Below, in pieces: positions 6,631 through 14,921 of a stretch of DNA of 64,000 nt (position 1 is its first letter; the number at the start of each line of letters is the position of its first letter). The position numbers and the translations under genes were made by a program. The notes below the pieces were generated by a model that saw only the letters and a program-made list of their open reading frames with translations, made no database searches and was not told where the DNA came from. The stretch comes from Galbitalea sp036499165 (GTDB lineage: Bacteria > Actinomycetota > Actinomycetes > Actinomycetales > Microbacteriaceae): the NCBI GenBank assembly GCA_036499165.1, contig DASYEE010000143.1:1-64000 (forward strand), in the 5' to 3' direction.

Positions 6631-8709
6631 ATGGCTATTGCAACAGCGACCGTCGTCGAGGCGGAGGCGGGCGGCGAATCCGTTCGTGGAGCACGTTTCG
6701 CGTGGCTGCGGAGTCTCCGTTCGCCGCTGACCATCGTCGGCATCGCCCTCACGGCATTCTTCATCGTCTTCGCGATCATCGGCCCGATCGTCTCGCCGTA
6801 TGACCCGTCGCAGGTCTCAACAGCCACGGATGCAGCACCGAGCTGGGGCCACTGGTTCGGGACAACGCATGTCGGGCAGGACGTGCTGTCGCAGATGCTC
6901 TACGGCACGCAGGTGTCGATCCTCGTCGGCTTCGGCTCCGGGGTGATCGCGACCGTGCTCTCGATCATCGTCGGTCTCGTCGCCGGCTATGCGCGCGGGA
7001 TCGTGGATGACGTCCTCTCCCTGCTCGCGAACGTGTTCCTTGTCCTGCCGATCCTTCCGCTGACGGTCATCCTCGCTGCGCTGCTGCCGAAGTCGGGCTC
7101 GCTCGGCATCATCCTCGTCATCTCGATCACCAGCTGGGCGTGGGGCGCACGCATCCTCCGGGCGCAGACGCTGTCGCTGCGTCGGCGCGACTTCGTCGAG
7201 GCGGCCCGGGCGACGGGAGAGCGACCGGGCACGATCATCTTCCGCGACATCTTCCCCAACCAGATCGCGGTCATCGCGGCGTCCTTCCTCAGCACCGTCA
7301 CGGTTGCTCTTCTGACCCAGGCGAGCCTCGCGTTCCTCGGGCTCACCGACGTCACGGAGTGGTCGTGGGGCACGATCCTCTACTGGGCGCAGTCATCGAG
7401 CGCGAGCCTCAACAACGAGTGGTGGTGGTTCGTGCCTCCGGGGCTCGCGATCGCGCTGCTGGGCACGGGCCTCTCGCTCGTCAACTTCGGCATCGACGAG
7501 TTCATCAACCCGCGTCTTCGCCAGGCGGGGATCGGCACCAAGGCGTCCCAGCGCGCGCTGGTGCGCAGCCGCCGCCTGAAGGTCTCGGGCGGTCGCGGCG
7601 CGAGGGTTGCACGACCAGTCGCCGAGGCGTACACGAACGCGAGCACCGACGTGATCCTTGACGTCCGCAACCTGGTCGTCGACTATCTCGGCGATGGGAC
7701 CGTCACGCCGGCCGTCAGCGACGTGTCGTTCACGCTCCGCCGAGGCGAGGTTCTCGGAATCGCGGGCGAGTCCGGCTCCGGCAAGTCGACCCTGGCGTAC
7801 GCGATCACCCGCCTGCACAAGCCGCCGGCCCAGATCACGTCGGGCCAGATCCTGTACACGAACGCGGATGGCTCTGTCACGGACATCCTCTCGCTGACGC
7901 CAGAGGAGCTGCGGAAGTTCCGCTGGGAGGAGCTGTCGATCGTCTTCCAGTCGGCGATGCACGCGCTCAACCCCGTGCTGCGAATTGGAGCCCAGATCGA
8001 CGATGCGATTAGGGCGCACCGGCCGGAGATGTCCGGCCAGGCACGAAACGCTCGGGTCATCGAGCTGCTCGGACTCGTCGGAATCCAGGCCGACCGCATC
8101 GACGCGTACCCGCACGAACTGAGCGGCGGAATGCGCCAGCGCGCCATGATCGCCGTCGGTCTTGCGCTCGACCCCGAGGTCATCGTCATGGACGAGCCGA
8201 CGACGGCCCTCGACGTCGTCATCCAGCGCCAGATCGTCGAAAAGATCATGGAGCTGAAGGACAAGCTCGGATTCTCCGTCATCTTCATCACCCACGACCT
8301 CTCCCTGCTGATCGAGCTCTCAGACACGATCGCGGTCATGTACGGCGGCAAGATCGTCGAATATGCAGCTGCGGATGACTTCTACCGCCACCCACAGCAT
8401 CCATACAGCCGCGGTCTGCTCGCGTCGTTCCCGACGCTGAACGGGCCGAAGCGCGAGCTCACCGGCATCACCGGGGCGCCGCCCGACCTGCGGAAGCTGC
8501 CGACCGGATGCTCGTTCAACCCGCGTTGCCCGGCCGCGTTCGACAAGTGCACGGTCGTAGTGCCGCAGCTCTTCACCATTCCGCTGGCTACCGGCGGGAC
8601 GGCGGAAGCCGCCTGCCTGCTGTACGAAGACGGAGCGCCGGCATCCGGCATCAGCAATGGCGGCGTCGATTCGCTCGATACGCGCGAGCCTGTGAAGGAG
8701 GCGTCATGA
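6631..8709 (+). CDS. Fused ABC transporter permease (DppC type) and ATP-binding protein (DppD type)
   Basis: A 692-residue fusion. Residues 1-310 are a DppC-type permease: one N-terminal helix, then five more, with the EAA loop FVEAARATGERPGTIIFRDI at about 190-209. A basic linker (about 310-335) leads to a DppD-type ATPase with Walker A GESGSGKST (about 378), signature LSGGMRQR (about 497), Walker B VIVMDEPT (about 518) and the oligopeptide-transporter cysteine segment CSFNPRCPAAFDKC near 626. This fusion is known in actinobacterial peptide/nickel-type systems. The end overlaps the next ATPase by 4 bases (ATGA). No sign of a frameshift: the linker is continuous and in frame. Confidence 0.94.
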   Translation: MAIATATVVEAEAGGESVRGARFAWLRSLRSPLTIVGIALTAFFIVFAIIGPIVSPYDPSQVSTATDAAPSWGHWFGTTHVGQDVLSQMLYGTQVSILVGFGSGVIATVLSIIVGLVAGYARGIVDDVLSLLANVFLVLPILPLTVILAALLPKSGSLGIILVISITSWAWGARILRAQTLSLRRRDFVEAARATGERPGTIIFRDIFPNQIAVIAASFLSTVTVALLTQASLAFLGLTDVTEWSWGTILYWAQSSSASLNNEWWWFVPPGLAIALLGTGLSLVNFGIDEFINPRLRQAGIGTKASQRALVRSRRLKVSGGRGARVARPVAEAYTNASTDVILDVRNLVVDYLGDGTVTPAVSDVSFTLRRGEVLGIAGESGSGKSTLAYAITRLHKPPAQITSGQILYTNADGSVTDILSLTPEELRKFRWEELSIVFQSAMHALNPVLRIGAQIDDAIRAHRPEMSGQARNARVIELLGLVGIQADRIDAYPHELSGGMRQRAMIAVGLALDPEVIVMDEPTTALDVVIQRQIVEKIMELKDKLGFSVIFITHDLSLLIELSDTIAVMYGGKIVEYAAADDFYRHPQHPYSRGLLASFPTLNGPKRELTGITGAPPDLRKLPTGCSFNPRCPAAFDKCTVVVPQLFTIPLATGGTAEAACLLYEDGAPASGISNGGVDSLDTREPVKEAS

Positions 8710-9803
8710 CCGACGCACAAACCGCGAAGCCGGAACCGCTCCTCGAGGCGGTCGGAATCACGAAACACTTCCGGGCGAGCGTGAACCCGTTCAAGAAGGG
8801 AGTCGGCACGATCGTGCACGCGGTCGAGAACGTGTCGATGAAGATCTACGCAGGCCGGATCACCGCGCTCGTCGGTGAATCTGGCTCCGGCAAGTCGACC
8901 CTCGCCCGCCTGTTCGCCCAGCTCTATCCGCTCACCGGGGGCGAGGTGCGCTACCGCGGCAAAGTCGTGAAGGCGACCCGGGGGGCCGCGTTCCGTGAGC
9001 ACGTGAGCAAAGTGCAGCTCATCCTGCAAGACCCGTTCGGCTCGTTCAACCCGGTCGCGACCGTCGGAGCGACCCTGCATCGGGCCGTGCGCCTGCACCA
9101 GCCGACGCTGAGCACGAGCGAGCGCGAGGAGCGAATTGCCGAGCTGCTGGCGCAGGTGAACCTCGCGCCAGCAAGACAGTTCACGCAGAAGTACCCGCAC
9201 GAACTCTCCGGCGGCCAGCTGCAGCGCATCTCGATCGCGCGGGCGCTCGCCGCGAACCCGGATGTCTTCCTGGCCGACGAGCCCGTCTCGAGTCTCGATG
9301 TCTCGATCCGTCTCGGCATCCTGAACCTTCTCCGAAGGCTGACGGTCGAGCGCAACGTCGGTCTGCTGTACGTGACGCACGACATCGCATCCGCTCGTTA
9401 CTTCGCGGAAGACACGGCGGTCATGTATGCGGGCGAGCTCATCGAGCAGGGGCCATCAGAAGAAGTTACCCAGCACGCGGCGCATCCGTACACGCAGCTG
9501 CTGATCGCCTCAGCGCCTGACCCGTCGCGCGACGACATCCAGTCGGTCTCCGACATCGGGCAGCCGCCGAGCCTCATCAACCCGCCGGCTGGATGCCGAT
9601 TCCATCCGCGTTGCCCGTTCGCCATGGAGCGCTGCAAGACCGACGCTCCGCCGGTGTTCGAGATCTCAGAAGACCACACCGCCCGCTGCTGGCTCTACGC
9701 GGGCGACTCGGAAGCCGAGGCGAAACTCGCCGAAAACGCTTCGGCGGTGGCGCGCGTGCGTCGTCCCGCCGGAAAGGAGGACGCGCTCACCCGTGAGGCA
9801 TAG
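8706..9803 (+). CDS. ABC transporter ATP-binding protein, DppF/OppF type
   Basis: A 365-residue ATPase. Walker A GESGSGKST is at about 57, the signature LSGGQLQR at about 167, Walker B DVFLADEP at about 187, and the H-loop in LLYVTHDIASARYF. The C-terminal oligopeptide domain has CRFHPRCPFAMERC. The ATG at 8706 overlaps the stop of the fused gene and has GAAGGAGG 6 bases upstream. It completes the transporter with the DppD half of the fusion as its partner. The segment HFRASVNPFKKGVGTIVHAVE is typical of the DppF group in actinobacteria. Confidence 0.94.
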   Translation: MTDAQTAKPEPLLEAVGITKHFRASVNPFKKGVGTIVHAVENVSMKIYAGRITALVGESGSGKSTLARLFAQLYPLTGGEVRYRGKVVKATRGAAFREHVSKVQLILQDPFGSFNPVATVGATLHRAVRLHQPTLSTSEREERIAELLAQVNLAPARQFTQKYPHELSGGQLQRISIARALAANPDVFLADEPVSSLDVSIRLGILNLLRRLTVERNVGLLYVTHDIASARYFAEDTAVMYAGELIEQGPSEEVTQHAAHPYTQLLIASAPDPSRDDIQSVSDIGQPPSLINPPAGCRFHPRCPFAMERCKTDAPPVFEISEDHTARCWLYAGDSEAEAKLAENASAVARVRRPAGKEDALTREA

Positions 9804-9871
9804 TCCTTCACCGCTTCACCTCCACCGCTCTACCCCATGCACCGAATCAAAAACCAAGGAGTAATCACACA

Positions 9872-11536
9872 ATGCGAGTGAAAAATCCCCGACTGGCCAA
9901 GAAGCTGGTCGCTGCAGTGGCAGTCGTCGGCGTCGCCGTCAGCCTTGCTGCATGCAGTCCGTCAAGTCCTGCTGCGAAAGGCAGCAGCCTGATCCTCAAT
10001 GTTGCGGGCCAGTCTGACAACCTCACGCAAGTCTTCAACCCGTTCCTGCCCAACACGGCAGAGGGCCTGACCTTCGCGTCCCAGGGCCAGGGCGGCTTCA
10101 TCTATGAGCCGCTCGTGCAGATCAACACGGTCGACATCGGCAAAGACATCCCCTGGCTTGCCAAGTCGTGGGTGTGGTCGAACGGTAACAAGACCCTGAC
10201 GCTGAAGCTGCAGTCCGGCGTCAAGTGGAGCGACGGCAAGGCGTTCAGCGCGGATGACGTTGTCTTCACGTACAACCTGATCAAGAAGTACCCGGCGCTC
10301 AACCTGCTCGGTGTGCAGTTCGACTCGATCTCGGCGAGTGACCCGAACACGGTGGTCATGAACTTCGCCGACCCGTCGCAGACGCTGTTCACCAACATCG
10401 TCTCGGTGCCGATCGTGTCGCAGCACATCTGGTCGAAGGTCAGCGACCCGACCACCTACACCGACAAGAACCCCGTCGGCACAGGTGCCTTCGAGCTCTC
10501 GACGTTCTCGCCGCAGAGCTTCGTGCTGAAGAAGAACCCGCACTACTGGAACGGTGAGCCGAAGATCGCGGGCATCCGGTTCGTCGCATACAAAGACAAC
10601 CAGAGCCAGACCGAGGCACTCGTGCAGGGCCAGGCCGACTGGGGCGGAACCTACATCGCCAATGCGAAGGCGACATACACGAGCCGCGCGAAGACGAACC
10701 ACTACTGGGCGCCGATCGCCGGCGTAGACGGCATGATCCCGAACCTTACCCGGTGGCCGCTCAGCGACCTTGCGGTGCGGCAGGCGATCAGTCTCGGCGT
10801 CAACCGCACGCAGATCGGCGCGGCAAGCGACTCACCGCCCGCGACCAGCGTCACCGGTCTGCCGATGCCGTCGTACGAATCCTCGATCTCTGCGGCGCTG
10901 AAGGGCGTCAACTACACGCAGGATGTCGCGGGCGCGAAGGCGAAGCTCGAGGGCGACGGCTTCACGATGGGTAGCGACGGTTACTACACCAAGGGCGGCA
11001 AGCGGCTCGAGACCTCGATCAGCTTCCCGGCCGCGTACACCGACATCGCTGGCCGAGTGCAGGTGATGGTCTCGCAGTTCAAGGACTTCGGGATGAAGCT
11101 GGATGTCGACACCACGAGTGTCAACGACATCAACAAGATCACCGCGAACGGCAACTTCGACTCCACCCAGGGCTACCCGGTGAACTCGGCTCCACGGGCG
11201 TTCTCGTTCTACAACGACACGATCAACCCGAACCTGTACTACCCGATCGGTAAGGCCACTCCGACCTACCAGAACATCGAGCGCTTCCAGAATGCGGATG
11301 CCGCGCAGCTGTTCAAGGAGTACCCGGCGGCAACCACGGATGCCGATCGCCAGAAGATCCTCGACCAGCTGGAGAAGATCTTCGCAGACAACCTGCCGTG
11401 GATCCCGATGTTCTACTGGGGCAGCTACGGCAACTGGAGCACGGCGAAGGTGACGGGCTTCCCGACACCGTCGGACCCGTACTTCACGCCCGTCCCCAAC
11501 GAGGTCGTCGCGCTGCGACTGACCCCGGTGAAGTAA
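9872..11536 (+). CDS. ABC transporter substrate-binding lipoprotein (SBP family 5)
   Basis: A 554-residue solute receptor of the DppA/OppA family. It has a basic N-terminus, a hydrophobic core and a lipobox SLAAC with the modified Cys at 28, so it is anchored outside the membrane. The SBP_bac_5 fold is visible in LKLQSGVKWSDGKAFSADDV and in the PVGTGAFELSTFSPQSFVLK and NPHYWNGEP segments. An AAGGAG lies 10 bases before the ATG. It follows the two ATPases and is followed by a strong GC hairpin, the usual arrangement for keeping receptor mRNA abundant. The lobe ending NLPWIPMFYWGSYGNWSTAK has many aromatics, consistent with a carbohydrate-like ligand, but this is inference. Confidence 0.94.
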   Translation: MRVKNPRLAKKLVAAVAVVGVAVSLAACSPSSPAAKGSSLILNVAGQSDNLTQVFNPFLPNTAEGLTFASQGQGGFIYEPLVQINTVDIGKDIPWLAKSWVWSNGNKTLTLKLQSGVKWSDGKAFSADDVVFTYNLIKKYPALNLLGVQFDSISASDPNTVVMNFADPSQTLFTNIVSVPIVSQHIWSKVSDPTTYTDKNPVGTGAFELSTFSPQSFVLKKNPHYWNGEPKIAGIRFVAYKDNQSQTEALVQGQADWGGTYIANAKATYTSRAKTNHYWAPIAGVDGMIPNLTRWPLSDLAVRQAISLGVNRTQIGAASDSPPATSVTGLPMPSYESSISAALKGVNYTQDVAGAKAKLEGDGFTMGSDGYYTKGGKRLETSISFPAAYTDIAGRVQVMVSQFKDFGMKLDVDTTSVNDINKITANGNFDSTQGYPVNSAPRAFSFYNDTINPNLYYPIGKATPTYQNIERFQNADAAQLFKEYPAATTDADRQKILDQLEKIFADNLPWIPMFYWGSYGNWSTAKVTGFPTPSDPYFTPVPNEVVALRLTPVK

Positions 11537-11555
11537 CCGAACACATGTAACTCCC

Positions 11556-11588
11556 GTGCGCGGCCGGGGCCAGGTCCCGGCCGCGCAC
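11556..11588 (+). terminator. GC-rich hairpin after the receptor gene
   Basis: Perfect 13-base arms (GTGCGCGGCCGGG at 11556-11568 and its complement at 11576-11588) around a 7-base loop, without a T-run. It lies between the receptor gene and the second ThuA gene. Likely role: partial termination or 3'-end protection, giving more receptor mRNA than downstream mRNA. Confidence 0.6.
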
Positions 11589-11609
11589 CCCATCGACAGG
11601 AACGCAACA

Positions 11610-12290
11610 ATGGCATCCGCGAAAGCTCCATCCGCGATGGTCGTCGTGAACGGCGACGACACGCACCACGATCTCCTCGCCGCAGCGACGGTGTTCCAGC
11701 AGCTCGGCATCGAGGCAGGCTTCGCGACGCGCAAGGCGGCGGGGATGCACCGGTTCGTCGATGCCCGCCAGGAGACGGCGGATGCTTCCGTCTACCTCTT
11801 CTACACATCCGGAGGCCTGTTCTCCACCGAGCAGCAGCAGGCCCTCAGCGACGCCGTGGCCTCGGGCAAGGGCGTCGTCGCCCTCCACGGCTCCAACATC
11901 ATGGGGTGGCAGGGCGACGGGCTCGACGAGAAAGACCGCCCGCTCTACGACCTGATCGGCAATCGCTACCTCTCGCACGGTCCAGGGCACCACGAGGGCA
12001 GGCACCTCATCGAGATCGTCGCCGAGCACCCCGTCACCGCGGGTGTCGAGTCGTTCGAGCTGTTCGACGAGTACTACGAGTTCGAGCTGGCCGACGAGAA
12101 CATCACGGTACTGGCCGAGCGGCACCGCGCGGATGGCGTGGTCATCCCCGTCATGTATGCGCGGGAGGTCGGGCAGGGGCGTGTCGTCTATCTTGCTCTC
12201 GGCCATGACCTGCGCGCGTGGGGCGAGCCATCCTTCCGCCAGCTGGTCACACAGGCGCTCAGCTGGGCCAGCGGGCGCGACAATGAGTGA
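11610..12290 (+). CDS. ThuA-like domain protein 2
   Basis: A 226-residue ThuA-like protein. It shares VVNGDDTHHDLLAAATVFQQ at the N-terminus with the GDD loop of ThuA-like protein 1, and has VVALHGSNIMGW, the SHGPGHHEGRHL histidine segment and GRVVYLALGHDLRAWGEPSF at the C-terminus. The LHGS segment corresponds to the LH motif of canonical ThuA proteins and is weaker in the first copy (FIHATA), so this copy is the better candidate for an active enzyme. The end overlaps the TIM-barrel gene by 8 bases, indicating translational coupling. Expected role: step in 3-keto-glycoside breakdown. Confidence 0.83.
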   Translation: MASAKAPSAMVVVNGDDTHHDLLAAATVFQQLGIEAGFATRKAAGMHRFVDARQETADASVYLFYTSGGLFSTEQQQALSDAVASGKGVVALHGSNIMGWQGDGLDEKDRPLYDLIGNRYLSHGPGHHEGRHLIEIVAEHPVTAGVESFELFDEYYEFELADENITVLAERHRADGVVIPVMYAREVGQGRVVYLALGHDLRAWGEPSFRQLVTQALSWASGRDNE

Positions 12291-13101
12291 CACCGTCCGC
12301 CCCCTTGCCACTGTGCCCCTTGTCACCGCTCGCAAGCTCGCAGTGATGGCGTACTCGGTGCTCGAGCAGGCCAAGGTCGACCTCGAAGGGACTCTCGCTC
12401 GCGTCGCCGAGCTTGGCTACCTCGGGATCGAGACCTACGGGATCGTCGAGGAGTTCGGCCCAGAGCGCGTTCGCGCGGCGATCGCCGACGCCGGCCTCCA
12501 GCTCACCAGTGCGCACACGCCGTTTCCCGCCGGGGCAGAGGCGGAACGCATCCTGGATGTCGCGGAAGCCCTCGGTGCGCGCACCCTGGTCTGGAGCATG
12601 GAACGCGACGAATTCGCGAGCCCTGCCGCGATAACAGCCGGCCTCGCCAGGGTGAACGACGCGGCGGAACGTGCGGCGGAACGCGGCATGGTCATCGCGT
12701 ACCACAACCATTTCGCCGAATTCAGCCAGGTCTTCGATGGACGCCAGGCCTACGACCTGCTGCTCGAGCAGCTCGACTCGCGGGTCGTCGTCGAGCTCGA
12801 CGCGTACTGGGCCCAGATGGGCGGCGCTCGCCCGGCTGAAGTGCTGGAACGACTCGGGGCGCGGGCGAAGCTCATCCACATCAAGGACGGCCCGGCGATC
12901 GACTACGAGACCGACATCATGGTGCCGATCGGCGAAGGGCAGATCGACTGGGCCGAGGCGCTGACGGTGCCGGGCGAACTCGACTGGCACATCGTCGAGC
13001 TCGAGCGACTCCACGTCGATACCTTCGACGCGCTTCGTACCAGCTACGACCACCTGGTCGGGCTCGGCCTGTCCCACGGATCACGAGAGGTCGAACGATG
13101 A
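12283..13101 (+). CDS. Sugar phosphate isomerase/epimerase-type TIM barrel 1
   Basis: A 272-residue xylose-isomerase-like TIM barrel (AP endonuclease 2 superfamily). Family signatures are LGYLGIETYG (first strand), LTSAHTPFP, the metal-binding segment AYHNHFAEFSQV (His and Glu), VVVELDAYWAQMGG (Asp) and KLIHIKDG near the end. Members isomerise or epimerise keto sugars and inosoles, or act in the ThuB-like part of keto-glycoside pathways, with a divalent metal. The ATG lies in the ATGAGTGA overlap with the ThuA-like gene. It is paralogous to the protein at 18187 (shared YHNH..EFSQ and ELD.YW segments). Confidence 0.88.
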   Translation: MSDTVRPLATVPLVTARKLAVMAYSVLEQAKVDLEGTLARVAELGYLGIETYGIVEEFGPERVRAAIADAGLQLTSAHTPFPAGAEAERILDVAEALGARTLVWSMERDEFASPAAITAGLARVNDAAERAAERGMVIAYHNHFAEFSQVFDGRQAYDLLLEQLDSRVVVELDAYWAQMGGARPAEVLERLGARAKLIHIKDGPAIDYETDIMVPIGEGQIDWAEALTVPGELDWHIVELERLHVDTFDALRTSYDHLVGLGLSHGSREVER

Positions 13102-14069
13102 CAAGTGCACTGTTCCTCGGCGGCGCCGGGATGATCGGTTCGGCGGCAGCGGCGGAAGCCGTCCGCGCCGGGATCGACCTCACGGTCGTGACCCGCGGAG
13201 AGCCACGGCGGCCGCTCCCGCCCGAGGTGCATCAGATCAGGGCGGATGTGCGCGACATCGACCAGCTGACGGCAGCTGTCGGCGGCCGCGAATGGGATTC
13301 CGTCGTCAACTGGGTCGGCTTCTCACCGAAAGACCAGGCCGGGCATCCAGACCTCTTCGGCGGCATCGCCGGGCAGTACGTTTTCATCAGCACGTGCTCT
13401 GTGTACGCGCGGCCCGTGCCGCAGCTGCCGATCACCGAGTCGTCGCCACTTCGGCAGCCGACGTTTTCCTACGCGCACGACAAGGTCGAGTGCGAGGTCG
13501 AGCTGTGGGATGCGTACCGTGACGGCGACTTCCCGCTGACGGTCGTGCGGCCCTTCCACACCTACGACCACTCGACGATTCCCGTGCTCTCCGGCTGGAC
13601 GGCCATCGACCGGATGCGCCGGGGCGAGCCGGTCGTTGTCCACGGCGACGGGACATCCCTCTGGACTCTCATGCACTCGAGCGACTTCGCCCGCGCGTTC
13701 GTTCCGCTGCTGGGCAACGGGCACGCGATTGGCGAGGCGGTGAATGTGGTCAGCGGCGACATCACGACGTGGGACCAGATCCACCTCATGCTCGCGGCGG
13801 CGGCCGGCGTACGGCATCCGAATCTCGTCCACCGGTCGAGCGAAACCATCGCGACGCAATGGCCGGGCTGGGCCGAGGTGCTCGACCAGGACTTCCGTCA
13901 CACCATGCTGTTCGACGCGACGAAGCTCGCGCGACTGGTTCCCGGCTTCGCGCCGCGGGTGTCGCTCGCGCAGGGGCTCCGCGAAGTCGTCGCCCACTAC
14001 GAGGCGAACCCCGAGCTGCAGAAGACGGATGCCGCGCTCGCCGCCGCCTTCGATCGGCTGAGCGCATGA
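13098..14069 (+). CDS. NAD-dependent epimerase/dehydratase (extended SDR)
   Basis: A 323-residue extended short-chain dehydrogenase. The nucleotide loop FLGGAGMIGSAAA starts at about residue 6. The active-site triad appears as STCSVYARP (Ser) and YAHDKVECE (Tyr-x3-Lys). The C-terminal substrate domain has VVRPFHTYD and NVVSGDITTWDQI. Members epimerise, reduce or dehydrate sugars, often nucleotide-linked, but in a catabolic setting they may act on free keto sugars. It overlaps both neighbours by 4 bases (ATGA), so it belongs to the same translational unit as TIM barrel 1 and the GntR gene. Confidence 0.88.
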   Translation: MTSALFLGGAGMIGSAAAAEAVRAGIDLTVVTRGEPRRPLPPEVHQIRADVRDIDQLTAAVGGREWDSVVNWVGFSPKDQAGHPDLFGGIAGQYVFISTCSVYARPVPQLPITESSPLRQPTFSYAHDKVECEVELWDAYRDGDFPLTVVRPFHTYDHSTIPVLSGWTAIDRMRRGEPVVVHGDGTSLWTLMHSSDFARAFVPLLGNGHAIGEAVNVVSGDITTWDQIHLMLAAAAGVRHPNLVHRSSETIATQWPGWAEVLDQDFRHTMLFDATKLARLVPGFAPRVSLAQGLREVVAHYEANPELQKTDAALAAAFDRLSA

Positions 14070-14140
14070 CACAGGTGGGCACGGCGCAGGTCGGCATGAC
14101 CCAGGTGGGCGCGGCACAGGTCGGCGCGGCGCAGGTCGGC
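14066..14140 (+). repeat. 15-bp in-frame tandem repeat at gntR start
   Basis: Five 15-base units of the form nnnnnncaggtnggc run directly from the start codon and encode MTQVG, TAQVG, MTQVG, AAQVG and AAQVG. Units 1 and 3 both begin with ATG, so translation could also start at unit 3. Confidence 0.88.
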
Positions 14141-14899
14141 ACCGTGGTGGACACGCGGGGAATCCGGGCGGACTACCCCGACCCGCTGTGGATCCAGGCC
14201 GTCAATCTGATCCAGGCCGAGATCGATAGCGGCGCCCTTCCGAAGGGATCGCGCCTCCCGCCCGAACGCGAGCTCTGCCAGAGCCTCGGAATCAGCCGGG
14301 TCACGCTCCGGCGCGCGCTCGCGCAGCTCGTCGAAGATGGAGTGCTCGGGGCATCCCACGGTCGTGGCTGGTACGTGATCGCGCCCGGTGGTCGCAACAA
14401 GGAGTGGCCGAACAGCCTCGAGTCGTTCAGCGAGACAGCGGAGCGCATGGGCCTCGCTGCAGAGTCGGTCGTCCTTCGCGCCGAGATTCTGCCCGCGACC
14501 CTCGACGAGGCCGAGGAACTCGCCATTGCGCCGGCTGCGGGGCTCTTCCACCTCGAGCGCGTGCGTCTGCTCGGCGGCATCCCGATCGCCTGCGACATCA
14601 CGAGGATCGCGGCATCGCTTGCTCCGGGGCTCGCTGCCCACGACTTCACGTCTGAGTCGCTCTATGCCGCGCTCGCCGAGGCCGGGGTCGAACCGACGCG
14701 CGCAGACAGCACGATCGAGGCGCGCGAGTCGGATGCCGCGACTGCCGCGCACCTCGGAGTCGACGTCGGTACCCCGCTCCTCGTCATGCACCAGCTTGCC
14801 GTCGACGCAACCGGCCGCCCCCTTTTCGTCTCCACCATCAGGTATGCCGGCGACCGCTACCGGCTGCGCACGTCGTTTGCGCGTTCCTCCTCTCTCTAA
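14066..14899 (+). CDS. GntR family regulator with UTRA domain, repeat-extended N-terminus
   Basis: A 277-residue regulator with a GntR winged helix (PLWIQAVNLIQAEIDSG, PERELCQSLGISRVTLRRAL, LGASHGRGWYV) and a UTRA domain (LFHLERVRLLGGIPIACD, LFVSTIRYAGDRYRLRTSF). It is a clear paralogue of the GntR at 1635-2471. Residues 1-25 are five copies of a five-residue unit of the form xxQVG, made by a 15-base tandem repeat placed before the DNA-binding domain. The ATG overlaps the SDR gene by 4 bases; a start after the repeat would have no ATG and no ribosome site. It sits within the operon it presumably controls, probably through the TGGTA-type operators. Confidence 0.92.
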   Translation: MTQVGTAQVGMTQVGAAQVGAAQVGTVVDTRGIRADYPDPLWIQAVNLIQAEIDSGALPKGSRLPPERELCQSLGISRVTLRRALAQLVEDGVLGASHGRGWYVIAPGGRNKEWPNSLESFSETAERMGLAAESVVLRAEILPATLDEAEELAIAPAAGLFHLERVRLLGGIPIACDITRIAASLAPGLAAHDFTSESLYAALAEAGVEPTRADSTIEARESDAATAAHLGVDVGTPLLVMHQLAVDATGRPLFVSTIRYAGDRYRLRTSFARSSSL

Positions 14900-14921
14900 C
14901 CACACGAAAGGCCTTGTTTTC

